Part shown: positions 14,106 through 25,885 of the stretch, piece after piece
Layout: every line of letters starts with the position of its first letter
Position numbering within the stretch: the stretch's first letter is position 1
Assembly (NCBI GenBank): GCA_008711295.1
Contig: VUYV01000003.1
Coordinates: 4,433,609-4,497,608 of the forward strand
Source: Anarhynchus alexandrinus
Taxonomy: Eukaryota > Chordata > Aves > Charadriiformes > Charadriidae
Direction: 5' to 3'
DNA length: 64,000 bases
Position numbers and translations under genes: made by a program
Notes under the pieces: model-generated
Database searches by the model: none
What the model was told of the DNA's origin: nothing
The model's input: only the letters and a program-made list of their open reading frames with translations

Positions 14106-14398
14106 AACCTTGTATTGGGTCTGGCTGAGGTGGAGTTAATTTTCCCCGTAGAAGCCCTCCTGCTTCCCAGGAAGTGGCTGGACATCGCCTGCTGATGGGA
14201 AGTAGAGAATAAAATCTTTTGTTTTCCTTTGCTTCTGCATGCGGCCTTCACTTTTGCTTTATTAAACGGCCTTTGTCTCGACCCATGAGGGTTTTTTCCA
14301 TCTTATTTTCTACCTTCCCTGTCAAGCTAAAGAAGGTATGTGATAGAGCAGCTTGATAAGCACCTGACATCCAGCCAAGGTCAACCCACTGCAAACCT
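14106..14398 (+). mobile_element. short solo LTR with perfect 5-bp target duplication
   Basis: The element proper runs 14111-14393 (283 bp). It starts TG and ends CA and is flanked by AACCT at 14106-14110 and 14394-14398, a perfect 5-bp target-site duplication. AATAAA lies near 14208 and ATTAAA near 14260, as expected for a polyadenylation region. The first ~50 bp resembles the start of the LTR family also present at 14482, 24714 and 30516. The last ~60 bp (ccagccaaggtcaaccca type) resembles the end of the family at 37839. No upstream TATA region is visible, so the copy is either internally deleted or a short mosaic subfamily. There are no internal retroviral genes. Confidence 0.8.
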
Positions 14399-14476
14399 GC
14401 AGCAGTAAAAATATTGGTTATATATTAAGAAAATATTTCTAATAATGAGTGAGGAAAAGAAATCATGCATGGTTTC

Positions 14477-15067
14477 ATCTTTGCTGTTGTTTAACGCTGG
14501 TAGGCAGCTAAGCCCCGCACAGCTTTTTGCTCACTCCCCTTCCATTGAGATGAGGAAGAGAGTTGGAAGAGTAAAAGTGAGAAAACTCGTGGGATGAGAT
14601 AAAGATTAATAGTGAAAACAAAAGCTGTGCACGCAAGCAAAGCAAAATAATGAACTAATTCACTACTTTCCATCGGCAGACAGGTGTTCAGCCATCTCCA
14701 GGAAAGCAGGGCTCCATCATACATAATGATTACATGGGAAGACAAATTCCATAACTCTGAATGTCCCCCCCTTCCTCCTTTTCCCCCAGGTTTTATTGCT
14801 GAGTGTGACGTCTCATAGTGTGGGATATCACTTTAGTCAGTCAGGGTGAGCTGTCCTGGCTCTGTCTCCTCCCAACATCTTGTGTACCACCACACTACTT
14901 GCTGGCAGGGTAGTGTCAGAAACAAAAAAGTCCTTGATTCTGTGCAAGCACTGTTCATCAATAAACTAAAACATCAACACTGTTTTGGTCACAAATCCAA
15001 AACATAGGACCATATGAGCTACTATAGGAAAAATTAACTCTATCCCAGCCAAAAGCAGTACAATCTT
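14477..15067 (-). mobile_element. solo LTR, minus orientation, 5-bp TSD
   Basis: The element runs 14482-15062 (581 bp) and is flanked by ATCTT at 14477-14481 and 15063-15067, a perfect 5-bp duplication. Read on the minus strand it begins at 15062 with TGTACTGCTTTTGGCTGGG and ends in CA at 14482. The two solo LTRs at 24714-25291 and 30516-31082 share its layout, including the promoter-region motif seen in antisense near 14795-14830 and the block near 14670-14710. A polyadenylation-type region lies toward 14605. No internal sequence is present, so it is a solo LTR left by LTR-LTR recombination. Confidence 0.82.
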
Positions 15068-16191
15068 GCATTTAAGGTTTGCATTTGGAACCTAGGAAAA
15101 TTCCAAGCTTTACTGCTGGACACACTTCCTGTGAAACCTTGTAAAAACTACTTAAAGACTGTGTATCATTCATCTTTGAAACTCATTTCTTCAGAAAACT
15201 ACTTGACACATGAACAGAAATTATTGAAAATAATACATTATTAAATGTGTATTTAACGAGATGCAGTAATTCCACTAAAAATTTAAAATCAATGTTTCTG
15301 CCAGAATATTGCTGATGATTTTGAAGTCAGGCCCCTTGCTCTTACTCACAGTTACTGGAGATGACTTTTTGCTATAGTCCAACTATATATACTCCAGTAG
15401 GGTGATACGCATTCACCAGCTATTTCAGGTGACCAACACTCAAATGATTATACATCAATGTGCTGGTTCATCTCAACTTGGATTTTTTCAGTGGTCAGTT
15501 TAACAGCGTAGCCTCTCAGAAACTTGCACTGAAAAAACTGAGGAGATAAATAGTGAATTATTTGTGTTGAGGAAGGACGGGCAGCTGTGGAAGCTGGCTT
15601 CATTTTCAAATACATCTTGTGTTGTGAATAAACTCTGAATGAATGCAAAGTCCCCAGAAAATCTTCCACATACAGAGCATCAATCTCCCGAACCTGTAGA
15701 GAATGGGAGGCGTCTTGGAACCCATTTACACCTTCTATATTATTTAGCTGTAACAAGTCCATTATGAAGTTTGCTTAATTTGTTGCTTTAGAATAAATTA
15801 ATAATACGTATCAACTGATTAATAATCATTGATGGTTCTCCATGGGGTGATTGACCTTATGCAAACTTTCAAAAATGAAGTAACTTTCGAAGTTTTTAAT
15901 ACATCCATTATTTCTTTTTCACAATCAAATAGGTTGGGTCATACTGTAAACACTGAAATGCAAATCCATATTTTAATAGCAAGCATGAGAATATATTTAC
16001 TGATAGGTTAACAATGACTGAATGATCAATATTTTGTGGGTGAACACTTCATATCATTCACCTTTAGTAGCACAAGTATATCTGTTAATAGGAAAGTGAG
16101 CTTTGATTAAAATAATGATTTTGTGAAGTGAATAGTGTATTTCTTATTGGTAATTTTTTATTAATTCCTTATCAAAAAACATATGCCAATA
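15068..16191. other. AT-rich spacer with one unexplained 104-codon minus-strand ORF
   Basis: No repeat family was recognised. A minus-strand frame (15448-15762) of 104 codons has mixed, non-repetitive composition rather than the low-complexity product typical of chance frames here. It matches nothing I recognise, and no splice or promoter context supports it. A decayed retrocopy or chance are both possible. Confidence 0.4.
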
Positions 16192-16904
16192 GTATGTGTC
16201 CTGGTTTGAGGTAAAACAGGACCAATTTTGTTCAGTAATTTTACTTTTTACCTAGACCCCTTCTAACTACTGTCATTAACAGCATATTGTGCAGAAACTG
16301 TTCGCTCTCAGAGTAGTAAGACCTATGTTTATAGCTGATGCCCAGGCATGGTATGCAGAGAGGCTCTTGCTTATACTTATTGCTATAACACCCAAGGGCA
16401 GATAACTTTGTTATTTGCCCCGTTGGAGGGTTGGAAGTGGAAAAGCGTAGAGGTGTCCCACCTGCAGGGAGGAGCGGACAGGACAGGTGACCCAAAACTG
16501 ACCAACAGGGTATTTCATCCCATCTGCCTCATGCTCAGTATAAAAGCTGAGGGATCAAAGGGTCAGCCCTCTTCCTTCAATGGCCGGTGTCCATAGATGA
16601 CTCTGTCTGTTCATCTGCCTTTGATCCAGATCTGGAATCCAGTTCCCGTCCATCACTGAGTCCAGCCTGGGACTGCCCCAGTGCCAGCCAGTGTCATGAC
16701 TGTCATCCTGGGAGCTTGATACAGTTTTGTATATATTTAATTATTTTATTTTTATTTTATTATTAATATTTCATTAAAGTAGTTTAGTTCCTTCTAAACT
16801 CATAAGTCTCTCTCTCCTTCTCCTACCTCTCTCTTTGAAGAGAGGTAGGGGCGAGCATCTGTCAGTCGGCTGGTGACCGATTCGGCCCAAACCACAACAG
16901 TATG
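16192..16904 (+). mobile_element. 703-bp solo LTR, TSD GTATG
   Basis: The LTR runs 16197-16899, begins TGTCCTGG, ends ACAACA and is flanked by GTATG at 16192-16196 and 16900-16904. The promoter is visible as TATAAAAG at 16539-16546 and the polyadenylation signal as ATTAAA at 16773-16778, followed by a T/C-rich U5. It belongs to the same family as the 5' LTR at 43941-44704, which has a primer binding site after it. No internal genes remain. An 82-codon frame at 16348-16596 recurs in the other copy only because both are LTRs of one family. Confidence 0.9.
16539..16546 (+). promoter_or_regulatory. LTR TATA box
   Basis: TATAAAAG sits about 230 bp upstream of the LTR's ATTAAA signal, the expected U3-R arrangement. 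The same octamer occurs at the equivalent place in the sister LTR (44295-44302), so it is a family feature. Confidence 0.7.
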
Positions 16905-17400
16905 AAATGAATTCTACCTATTCAATATTTTCATTATCTCATCTTCTCTATGTTGTATAAAATACAATTAGGTAAATGTGTGCAATACAGACAGACCTCA
17001 AAACAGACAGTGTCTCTGGTTCTTTCCTCCTCATTAACTATGTATGGATCTATTAACAGGAATGCTTCATTTTGCTAGTCAGTTGGAGACTTAATTCATC
17101 TGATAGGTTATCTCATTGATAACACTGACTTGTCTATTGAACAGTTCTATCTGCTTTTTATGGATCTTATTCAATAAAGATGAACATTGCTTTTTTCTGA
17201 ACTACCATTGAGTTTGAGACCGATACCTTTCTCTGTTGCCCCCAAAAAGCTGTGATGTAGAGGAAAGAAGACAAAGAAGTTTAGTTTTCTTTGAGATATT
17301 TTCATAATATTTCCTTCCTTTAAATGTTTTCCAAGTGACTTATAAAAGCAATCGTATTCTTGCTTCTGAAGCCAGATTATGAAGAATGAAATCCCTCCTC

Positions 17401-18065
17401 CCCCCACCATCAGTGATGCTGTTAGCACCTCTGTGATACCACATTTAAGAAAGGGTAAAACACAGCTGCACAACAGCTGGGAGACAGTAGTGAGAATATG
17501 TGAGAGAAGGTCAGTGAACAAGGAGGGGGAGGAGGTGTTCTGGGCGCCAGAGCAGAGATTCCCCTGCAGCCTGTGGAGAAGACCATGATGATGCCGGTTT
17601 TCCCCCTGCAGCCCATGGAGGACCACGATGGAGCACATATCCACCTGCAGCCTGTGGGGGACCCTGTGTCACCGTAGGTGCCCTGAAGGGAGCTGCAACC
17701 AATGGAGAACCCCAGCTGGAGCAAGCTCCTGGCAGGTGCTGTGGTCCGTGGAGAGCAGCCCACGCAGGAGCAGGTTTTCTGGAAGGAACTGTGTCCTGTT
17801 GGCAACCCATGCTGAAGCAGTCTGGTCCTGAAGGACTACACCCCATGGCAAGGATCTGTGCTGGAGCACTTCTTGAAGAACTGCAACCTCTGGGAAGGAC
17901 CCACATTGGAGAAGTTCATGAAAGACTGTATGCTGTGGGAAGGACCCCACACTAGAGTGGGGGAACAGCATTTCGTCTTATTTTCTCCCCCTGACCTGTT
18001 GAAGAAGGTGAACAATAGAGCAGCTTGTTGGGCACCTGGTGGCCATCCAAGGTCAGCTCACAACA
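17401..18065 (+). mobile_element. decayed, 5'-truncated LTR of the 37839/56824 family
   Basis: This copy lacks the first ~170 bp seen in the relatives at 37839 and 56824 and begins near the block tgctgttagcacctctgtg. It then follows the family through a G/C-rich run of imperfect 40-70-bp modules (ctggagcag..., cccatgg...) and ends near ggtcagctcacaaca. It is clearly more diverged from the other two than they are from each other. Several overlapping frames (17171-17971 minus, 17628-18208 plus) are products of this modular GC-rich sequence and are not genes. No TSD could be identified. Confidence 0.75.
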
Positions 18066-21000
18066 TACTCACAAAACATAGGATCTTGTCACAGAACTAT
18101 AGAAGTGGAAGGAAATTTGTAGATGACAAAAAATGTTGTCTTTGTCATTTCCAAGAGATTATCTACCAAACAAAGAATTTTTTGTTTTTCTTTAACTATG
18201 CAGTCTGACGAGCACAGCATTGTCAAGGGTTTGGGCTGCTGTTCTCAATCTGTATGAGCAATGGTGAAATGTAGGTGAGACATACATACCTGTGTTCACT
18301 TTTAATTCATATTATGATAATGCAAGTTAAATATAATCATTATTTTTCTTCTTGCTGATCTTGTAAAGGAAGTTCAGTAATACTTCATATGGTGGTGAAA
18401 AATGCAATGATTTTCCTTGTTCTGTTCGATTTCTTAAAGACTTCTGATATTTTGGTAAGTCAGATTAAGGTCTGGCGTGATACAATACAGGGTCTTCACC
18501 TTTTTTCATAAAGATATCAGAGACTATTTTTATTCTTCTGGGGTTCTTGCTATTGGTATGTTTAAATATGTAAAACCCTAATGGAAAAAGAGATAGTATG
18601 CTATAAATAATATACCTATTAAAGGTAATGCTGAATCCTAAGACCTAATTCTTTGTTCATCTCTGAGGAAATCTTTATTGAATTTGATTTAGGATTGCTT
18701 TACTGCTGGAGTAAAATAAAGACAATAAAATTTATTGAATTCTGACTTAAATAGTTGATGTTTTAAATTACATTAAATGTGAAGTGGAAATATAAATATT
18801 AAAAATAGATAAGAGCAGTGGATAGCAACTATTTCTTTGTGACTGTGTGATTTGCCAGCTGCTGCAATTTCAGTTCCCTGTGTTACTGGGTTTATATTTT
18901 GTTTTGTCTGTTGTGATAGCTGTAACATTCATAACAATACAGATGACTCTACAGTGCAACAGGTTGCCATAACTTTCTTTTAAAAAACAATGAAATATTT
19001 TTTGATCCTGAATTTGACATAAAAATATAGTATTTCAATATCTGGATTGTCATGGCAGAATAAAAGTTCTGAGTTCATATAATTGATATGGTGTTTATAT
19101 ATAACATTATAGAAAATCAGTGTTTAATTTGAAGCAGAAGTGAATCTTGGTATTTTGAGCCATGTGATGTCTCTGCAGAAGCCGCTATTACTCCCATGCT
19201 CAGAAATCTGGGCTATATAAATACAAATATGCATACTCGATACAAAGGCTGAATGTTGTTACTAAATGAATCCAAGACTACTGTATTTTAATTTTGTTTT
19301 AAAACTAATAAAAAGCCCTCTTTAGATTTTATATTTATGTTGGTATAGTGGATTTTATTTCATGAATCCTAGGTTTTATAATTTTTTCATATCATTATAT
19401 CATTGACTCTTAGAATTTGAAAGATGTGCACAATTGATGCAAACGTCTTTGGAACATATTTTTCTAGATTTCCACATCCTGTCGTATTGGTTTTGCACAG
19501 CTTGCTTTGACCTAGTGCTTGTGCACAGCCTGGTTCCTTTTGAGAGTTCAGCCATTTCAAATCTATTTTGAAGCTGGCTGATCATGGAATATAGTTCCAC
19601 ATTCACTCAGGTTTTTATGGATATGTATATTAAAGCCAGCTGTATAGCAATAAGCCATTGGCTCAAATCACTAGAGTTAGTCATCTATAACAAGCTTTAA
19701 CAATAGCACTATTACACAGCTACATAAATCCATAAATTTCTGTTCTTGGTCACTTTGAGAATTGAACTTCTCATATTGTACAAAAATTTCATTCTTCTTT
19801 CATACAACTTTGTTACTCTGTGTAACTGTTCATCATTTGTCAGAAATTCTTATTGAGCAACACAATTAAAATTACTTAATTGTTACGGCACTGATTACAG
19901 TATTTTAGCCTCTGTTCTGCTTCAATTTCTTTTTGTGCTCTAAGAGTTCTGGACGAAGCCTTCTCCACCTGAGGGGAGGTAGTATATCCTTTCTTTAACC
20001 TTGAGTGCAGTACAAGAAAAGAGCCTTCTGAGTAGTGTTAAGGCATTTTCTCTTTGTTTGTATCGCTCTTAGGAGGTGCTAAAATATACCATAGAATGTA
20101 AAGAAAGCATGTAATCATCATAGATTTTTCCATACAATAAATCACAGAAGAACACTTCAGGCTAAAACACAGTTTTAAATGATTCTGCTTTTACAACTGA
20201 ACATGCACATGACAAAATACTGTGTTGCTAGCTGATGGGGCTACACAAGATAAATTTTCTACTGGTAACAAAATATTGCTAAATGTTATGTTTAACAAGT
20301 ATTGTTGAAATGAGAGTAACTGACATTAAAAAGTCAAGATCTTACAGGGCATCTAGGTTTTAACTTCATAGTGGTACAGTAGGAATGGAACAAGTCAGGT
20401 CTATTTTATTTAGTCAGAGCAGTTTTATTTGAGTAGTACATAATTGAAAGCAAAACCAAACTGCCCAACAATATGGCAATCTAAGCAAGCAAATAAGTAA
20501 AATGACCAGGGAACATAAGTTAAAAGTATTGTTCCGTATGACTGTAAATGAATAGTTGTTGCCTCACTGTTTACTAACATTTGCGGTGGTTTTTTCCGCT
20601 TGTTAATAGAAACAACCAACAGATTTAAAAAGGAGCTTTGAGAACAGATATGCAGAGGAAGACTTGTTTGGCTTTGCCATGTTATTTAGAGCACATCTTT
20701 TATAATCTACGAAGAAAAAGAACGGGAAGAGTACAAGAGTGGTTTTTGATAATGTTATCTGTAAGTGAAAACAAATGCCATTAATTGCTGAAATTTGGTA
20801 TGGAAACCTCAACTCTGACATCAGAAAAAAATTTGCAGGGTTAGTTGAAAAGCCCTGCAACAGGAGTATGAATAATTTGCAGTCTTTGTCAGGAATAAAG
20901 GAAGTTATAGGAGAATATATTGGAATGGCAAAACCCTAAAAGCAATGAATTAGGAAAATGAAATTCACACAGCACCATTGTATCCTGCTCATATCAGTTC

Positions 21001-21457
21001 AAAATAACATTAAGGCTAGAAAAGAGTTTGGATTTGAAATACGTTAAACACTGTAGGAAGAAAAGTTGTAGAGATACGGACTGATGGTAGAAGTTTTTTC
21101 CTAGGGGCAGTGTACAGAAAGATTGTTTGATCTGATAAAATGTTTGATCTGATAAAACTAGAAGCTTCTAAATCTTGTGGAAAACTACTGATTAATACTT
21201 TTTTTAATAGCAATTTTAAGTACATTTCAGCACGTAGTATGAAGACCGCCATTGTCTATTCCCATCTTAAGTGCTTAATGCAAACTTACTTAAAAACTCA
21301 AGACTGTATCTCAGAGGTTATTTTGAAAAAAAAATAAATAAAGGAAATCTAAAATACTTTGAGACAGTATGTATCTGGAATGTGCAGAAAAATATTTAAC
21401 ATTATAAACTCATTATCTACTTCAAGATAGTGATAGGTAACCATTCTTTTTTGGGAA
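18066..21457. other. AT-rich non-coding DNA
   Basis: No gene or recognised repeat. Short frames at 19400-19606, 20425-20860 and 21016-21337 have no recognisable product. A perfect 17-bp tandem duplication lies at 21124-21157. Confidence 0.55.
21124..21157 (+). repeat. perfect 17-bp tandem duplication
   Basis: TGTTTGATCTGATAAAA occurs twice back to back (21124-21140 and 21141-21157). It is probably a replication-slippage duplication; no function is suggested. Confidence 0.85.
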
Positions 21458-22240
21458 CCTAATGAGGTTCAACATAAGCAAGGGCAGGGTCCTGCACCTG
21501 GGGAGGAAGAATGCTAGGCACCAGTATAGGTTAGGGGTGGACCTGCTGGGAAGTAGCTCTGAGGAGAAGGATTTGGGGGTCCTGGTAGATAGTAAGTTAT
21601 CCATGACCCAGCAATGTGCCCTTGTCGCCAAAAAGGCCAATGGAATCCTGGGCTGCATAGGGAAGAGGGTGGCCAGTAGGTCGAGGGAGGTCATTCTCCC
21701 CCTCTACTCGGCACTGGTGAGGCCACAACTGGAATACTGTATCCAGTTTTGGGCTCCCCAGTTCAAGAGGGACAGGGAACTGCTGGAGACAGTCCAGCGT
21801 AGGGCAACTAAGATGACTGAGGGACTGGAACATCTCCCTTATGAGGAAAGGCTGAGAGAGCTGGGACTCTTTAGCCTGGAGAAGAGAAGGCTGAGGGGAG
21901 ACCTTATTACTGCTTACAAATATCTAAAGGGTGGGTTGAAGTAGGATGGAGCCAGACTCTTTTCAGCGGTTCCCAGTGACAGGACGAGGGGCAATGGGCA
22001 CAAATGGGAACATAGGAAGTTCTGTTCCAACACACGGAAAAACTTCTTTACGGTTAGGTTGACAGAGCACTGGCACAGGCTGCCCAGGGAGGTTGTGGAG
22101 TCCCCTTCTCTGGAGATTTTCAAGACCCGCCTGGATGCAGTCCTGAGTAATGTGCTCTAGGCAATCCTGCTTTAGCAGGGGAGTTGGACTAGATGATCTC
22201 TAGAGGTCCCTTCCAACGCTGAAAATTCTGTGATTCTGTG
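21458..22240 (+). mobile_element. CR1 LINE, 5'-truncated 3' end
   Basis: The element contains the C-terminal ~230 codons of CR1 ORF2, a short 3' UTR (22161-22240) with the diagnostic ggtcccttccaac block, and a terminal ATTCTGTG-ATTCTGTG octamer pair at about 22225-22240. It is 5'-truncated, as is usual for CR1, and has no poly-A tail or obvious target duplication. The reading frame is nearly undamaged, so this is among the younger elements of the window. Confidence 0.95.
21462..22160 (+). pseudogene. CR1 ORF2 C-terminus with a single premature stop
   Basis: ORF2 of CR1 encodes an endonuclease/reverse transcriptase. Only the region after the RT catalytic core is present. Translation from 21462 gives family landmarks such as [45 protein letters not shown] and [22 protein letters not shown] at 21942-21944 interrupts the frame, but the same frame then stays open for 71 further codons, through the RTRGN and [16 protein letters not shown] blocks, to a natural stop at 22158-22160. 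No frameshift is needed. There is no catalytic domain, so it cannot act on its own. Confidence 0.92.
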
Positions 22241-23715
22241 AAAGACATTTGATAGTGCAATTTGGCAGAAGGGTCAACATTTTTACGGGGTTTAGCCATA
22301 TTCTATCGAGGTTTTTTTTATCTATCTGCCATGTTTATCTAATTTTTTTGCACTGTCACTATTCATGTTATCTTTTCTGAAAGATGATTTACTCCTGCCA
22401 CCACACCCCTGCTTTGGATTGAAATGTAAATGATCCATGTACTTGTCTTCTGTTTCAAGTTCACCAGTCAAACTTGAGCTAGACTCATTGCAAACGAAAG
22501 TAAATAAGTCTCCTTGCACAGTTCAGTGTAGTGACCAAAAGACTTATAATGAGATATATATGCAGATGTGCAGCCTGCCATACCCACCTCAGTCATCTCA
22601 TTCTTTGGTCTATTGGATAGGTCATTGATAATTAAGGCATGACAGATTTTAAAACTGCATATAAAATGCAATCTAGGAAATTATGCTTTTTGACCTAATA
22701 GCGTTACACGCTAGTCTATCATTTTAAATGCTTTTGTTGTCTAGCAAATGGAGGTAAATGAGCAATTTAACAATACATTAAAATATTTTGTGCATTATGG
22801 TTTACTTCATCTGTAAATTGAAATGTCAGAAGTGCTTCTATTCCACTTGTTCAAAAGTCACTAGGGATTTATTTTAATTCTCATTTAAAAAGCTGAAAAT
22901 CAACAATATATTTTTGAGAGGGGAAAGGATATCAGGATGTAATCAAATGCTTGTTTAAGGTATCTCAGCAGTTTCATGGATTTAGCAGATCTTTACAGTC
23001 TTCTACATCTTTCTGGCTGTATTTTCTATCTTTTTGGATATCAGTTGAATATATTGTGAAATACTGCAGAATTCTGTTTCTGAACTCTGATTAGGATGAT
23101 TAATGTTTTGTATGGATCTATACCAGGTTGGTATTAGTAGTTCATACATGGAGACTTTTGCTTCTTTGCTGCATTTTTCCGCTGTCTTCAGAAGCAGTTC
23201 AGAGAGGGGATAGTTCAGAGCCAGCAGAAGAGGACTATTGCTTTGAGGGCTCCATTGCTCACCTGCAATTTTTCTAACCAACAATCTGGCTCGATTTAAG
23301 GAAAAGCTGATTTGTCAAAGGGAGACTGTTGACAAATTGATTAGTTCCAGCAATGATTCCAATCAAGTTTCCCATCAAGTAGAGCAAGAGGAAAGGTAAA
23401 AAGGAATGGAAGTGTAACTGTTTGATTTTCAGTCATGTTCAGCAGTTAAGGCTGAGGAAGACCATCTGCAACCAGAACCAGAGATGGGGGAGGGATCCCT
23501 AGAATAGTCACAACACCAGTGCATACACGGTTGAGCATGAGGCCCTTTATCATGAAAGGGTCTTGCACTTTTTCCATCAGGCAAGAGAGAATAAACGTTG
23601 CTTTCCTTACTAGCAACCCGTCAGATGGCTACTGTGAGACACTCAACTATATTTACCCTGTTAATCTTATACCTTTATTTCTTGGTTTCTTGGTTATTGC
23701 AGGTTTCCAGGTAAT
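22241..23715. other. AT-rich non-coding DNA
   Basis: Only short frames on both strands near 22322-22671, 23003-23284 and 23519-23719, none with a recognisable product. No repeat recognised. Confidence 0.55.
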
Positions 23716-23773
23716 ATAGAATCATAGAATGGTTTAGGTTGGAAGTGACCTTAAAGATCATGGAGTTCCAGCC
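23716..23773 (-). mobile_element. CR1 3'-terminal stub
   Basis: The plus strand reads atagaatcatagaatggttt followed by ggttggaagtgacc and an agatcat/agttccagcc block. This is the reverse complement of the last ~58 bp of CR1. No coding region is present, so it is an extreme 5' truncation or the remnant of a longer copy. Confidence 0.88.
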
Positions 23774-24713
23774 TAGGCAGATGTTTGGTTTGGTTGAGTG
23801 ACAGTGATGTTATATATGTTGAAAGTCTGTTATAATTCTGTTTTACGCTGTCTTAAGCCGCTGCCTTCTTTGTTTTCATTTTTACAGATAACTTATTTTT
23901 TCCCACACACATTTCCTATCCCACCTTCCATCTCCTTTCACTGTTAGTCGTCCTCCTTATCTATCTCCTTGTTAGACTTCCTGTTAGTCTAGAACCTGTA
24001 GCCCAATATGCACCAAACGTCATCAATTGAGTGAGTGCAGCAGTCATCTCAATTCTGGAATGATATTCTGACAGATCATAAATAGTGGTACAGCCAGAAT
24101 AAGTGTAATTTGCATTGATTTGTCACATAGTGAGTAGTCAAATTAAGTGTACAATAAGTGAGTAAGAGATATTTCAGCAGGAAATATAGTTGACAGGAGG
24201 AGGTGAAATAATCTTCGGACGGAAGTGGCAATCTATTACTTACTTATCTCCATTTTTCCATCATCTGCAACTGTGGGATCCAATTTATAGCTGAGTTTAC
24301 TGATTGCCATCCCAGTTTTACTATAAAAATAAGTGAATCCCATTTATTTTAGGTGCCAGATTTGATCAATATTGAATGCAAATGTTTGTGGACCCTCGGA
24401 AACATGAAACATACACAACTTTTTCTATACAGTTACACAAGTCCTTTTTTCATTTTACTGCACAGATGTAGCTTATTGCTTTTATGTACATGAATTATTT
24501 AATTGAGTTTAAACAGTCATTTCATACAGTCTAAAGAGTCATTTCATACAGTCTCAGGGATAAATTGTTAGATATAATAAAAATGGACACTTCCCATTTA
24601 TGGCTGTGGATTTAAGAGATGAACCCCACAGATTTGCAGTTGAAGATACACTGAATAAAAATAGAGAGGTATAAAGATGTAAGTTCTAATTTTTCCTTAT
24701 TCTAATCTGAGTT
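23774..24713. other. AT-rich spacer with a 22-bp-period duplication
   Basis: No gene or family repeat. AGTCATTTCATACAGTCT occurs at 24515-24532 and again at 24537-24554, a local tandem duplication with a 22-bp period. Confidence 0.55.
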
Positions 24714-25291
24714 TGTAGTAAATTACCCCTGGCCAGTGGCCAAACACCCATCCTGTTCCTTGCTCATTCCCCTCTCCTGTGGGATGGGGAGAAGCCAAAG
24801 GAAGGTGATAGGACTCACGGACTGAGATAATGACAATTTAATAAAGAAACCAAAAGCTGTGTTTGCAAGCAAAGCAAAATAAAGAATTTATTCACTATTT
24901 TCCATCAGAAGGCAAACATCCAGCCACTTCCTGGGAAATAGGTTCTCTGCACCTGTAGATGTTTCTTGGGAAAACAGTGTAACTACAAACGTCCTTCCTT
25001 CTTCCTTCTTTCCCTGAGCTTTTGTTGCTGAGCAAAACATCATAGGGTATGGAACATCCCTTTGGCAAGTTTGGGTCAGCTGTCCTGGCTGTGTCCTCTC
25101 CCAACCTCTTGTGCCCCAGTCTGCTTGCTGTGAGAGGAAAGTGGGAAGACAGAAAGCCTTGATGCTGTGCAAGCACTGCTGAGCCAAAACACTAGTGTGT
25201 TGTCAACACTGTTTTAGCCGCAAATGTAAAGCACAGCACCATATGGGCTGCTATGAAGAAACTTAACTCCCTTCTAGCTAGACCCAGTACA
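24714..25291 (-). mobile_element. solo LTR, minus orientation
   Basis: On the minus strand it begins at 25291 (TGTACTGGGTCTAGC type) and ends near 24714. It shares successive blocks with the LTR at 14482-15062, including the ccaaaagctgtg...gcaagcaaagcaaaat block near 24850-24890, a ttgctgagcaaaacatcat promoter-region block near 25025 and the caagcactgctgagccaaaac block near 25170-25190. I could not find a convincing TSD, so the ends are approximate. The two overlapping minus-strand frames at about 24888-25187 are LTR sequence, not genes. Confidence 0.8.
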
Positions 25292-25453
25292 CAGTAGCTT
25301 GTGTGGCTGAAATGCTGTATCTATATACTTATACTTAGGTCAGTGTTCACGAAGACAGAAACAGGAAGGCTGTTTTAAAAGACAGTGAGAAAAACTGCAA
25401 ATTGTTTACTCTTTCCAAGTAAACTATTCAGTAATTTTATGTAAATTTGTCTT

Positions 25454-25885
25454 CATAGAATAATGGAATGGTTAGAGTTCGAAGGGACTTTAAAGATCAT
25501 CGAGTTCCAACCCCCCTGCCATGGGCAGGGACACCTCCCACTAGACCAGGTTGCTCAAAGCCCCATCCAGCCTGGCCTTGAACACCTCCAGGGATGGGGC
25601 ATCCACAGCTTTGCTGGGCAACCTCTTCCACTGGCTCACCACCCTCACAGCAAAGAATTTCTTCCTAATATCTAATCTAAATCTACCTTCTTTCAGTTTA
25701 AAACTGTTACCCCTTGTCCTGACACTACAGTTCCTGATCAAGAGTCCCTCCCCATCTTTTCTGTAGGCCCCCTTTAGGTACTGGAAGGCTGCTATAAGGT
25801 CTCCCTGGAGCCTTCTCTTCTCCAGGCTGAACAACCACAGCTCTCTCAGCCTGTCTTCACAGGAGAGGTGCTCCAGCCCTCTTTG
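25454..25885 (-). mobile_element. CR1 LINE, 5'-truncated 3' end, minus strand
   Basis: It starts on the plus strand with catagaataatggaatggtt and the gaagggactttaaagatcat block, the antisense CR1 3' tail. The antisense of the ORF2 C-terminus follows. It ends within the ctccagccctctttgaa block, giving a copy of about 430 bp. It is a different subfamily from the copy at 21458: the ORF ends in an RLDIRKKF...LDGALSNLV-type C-terminus. Confidence 0.94.
25541..25885 (-). pseudogene. CR1 ORF2 C-terminal fragment, frame intact
   Basis: On the minus strand one frame is open from the truncation point near 25885 to a stop at 25541-25543. It carries the family landmarks [35 protein letters not shown] and RLPSKAVDAPSLEVFKARL. 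About 115 codons survive without a stop or frameshift. The RT catalytic region and endonuclease are absent, so it is a dead-on-arrival truncated insertion. Confidence 0.9.

Noticed and set aside
17171..18208. Overlapping frames of 100-157 codons on both strands.
   Set aside because: They arise from the stop-poor GC-rich modules of the decayed LTR at 17401-18065, and the products are low-complexity without a known domain.
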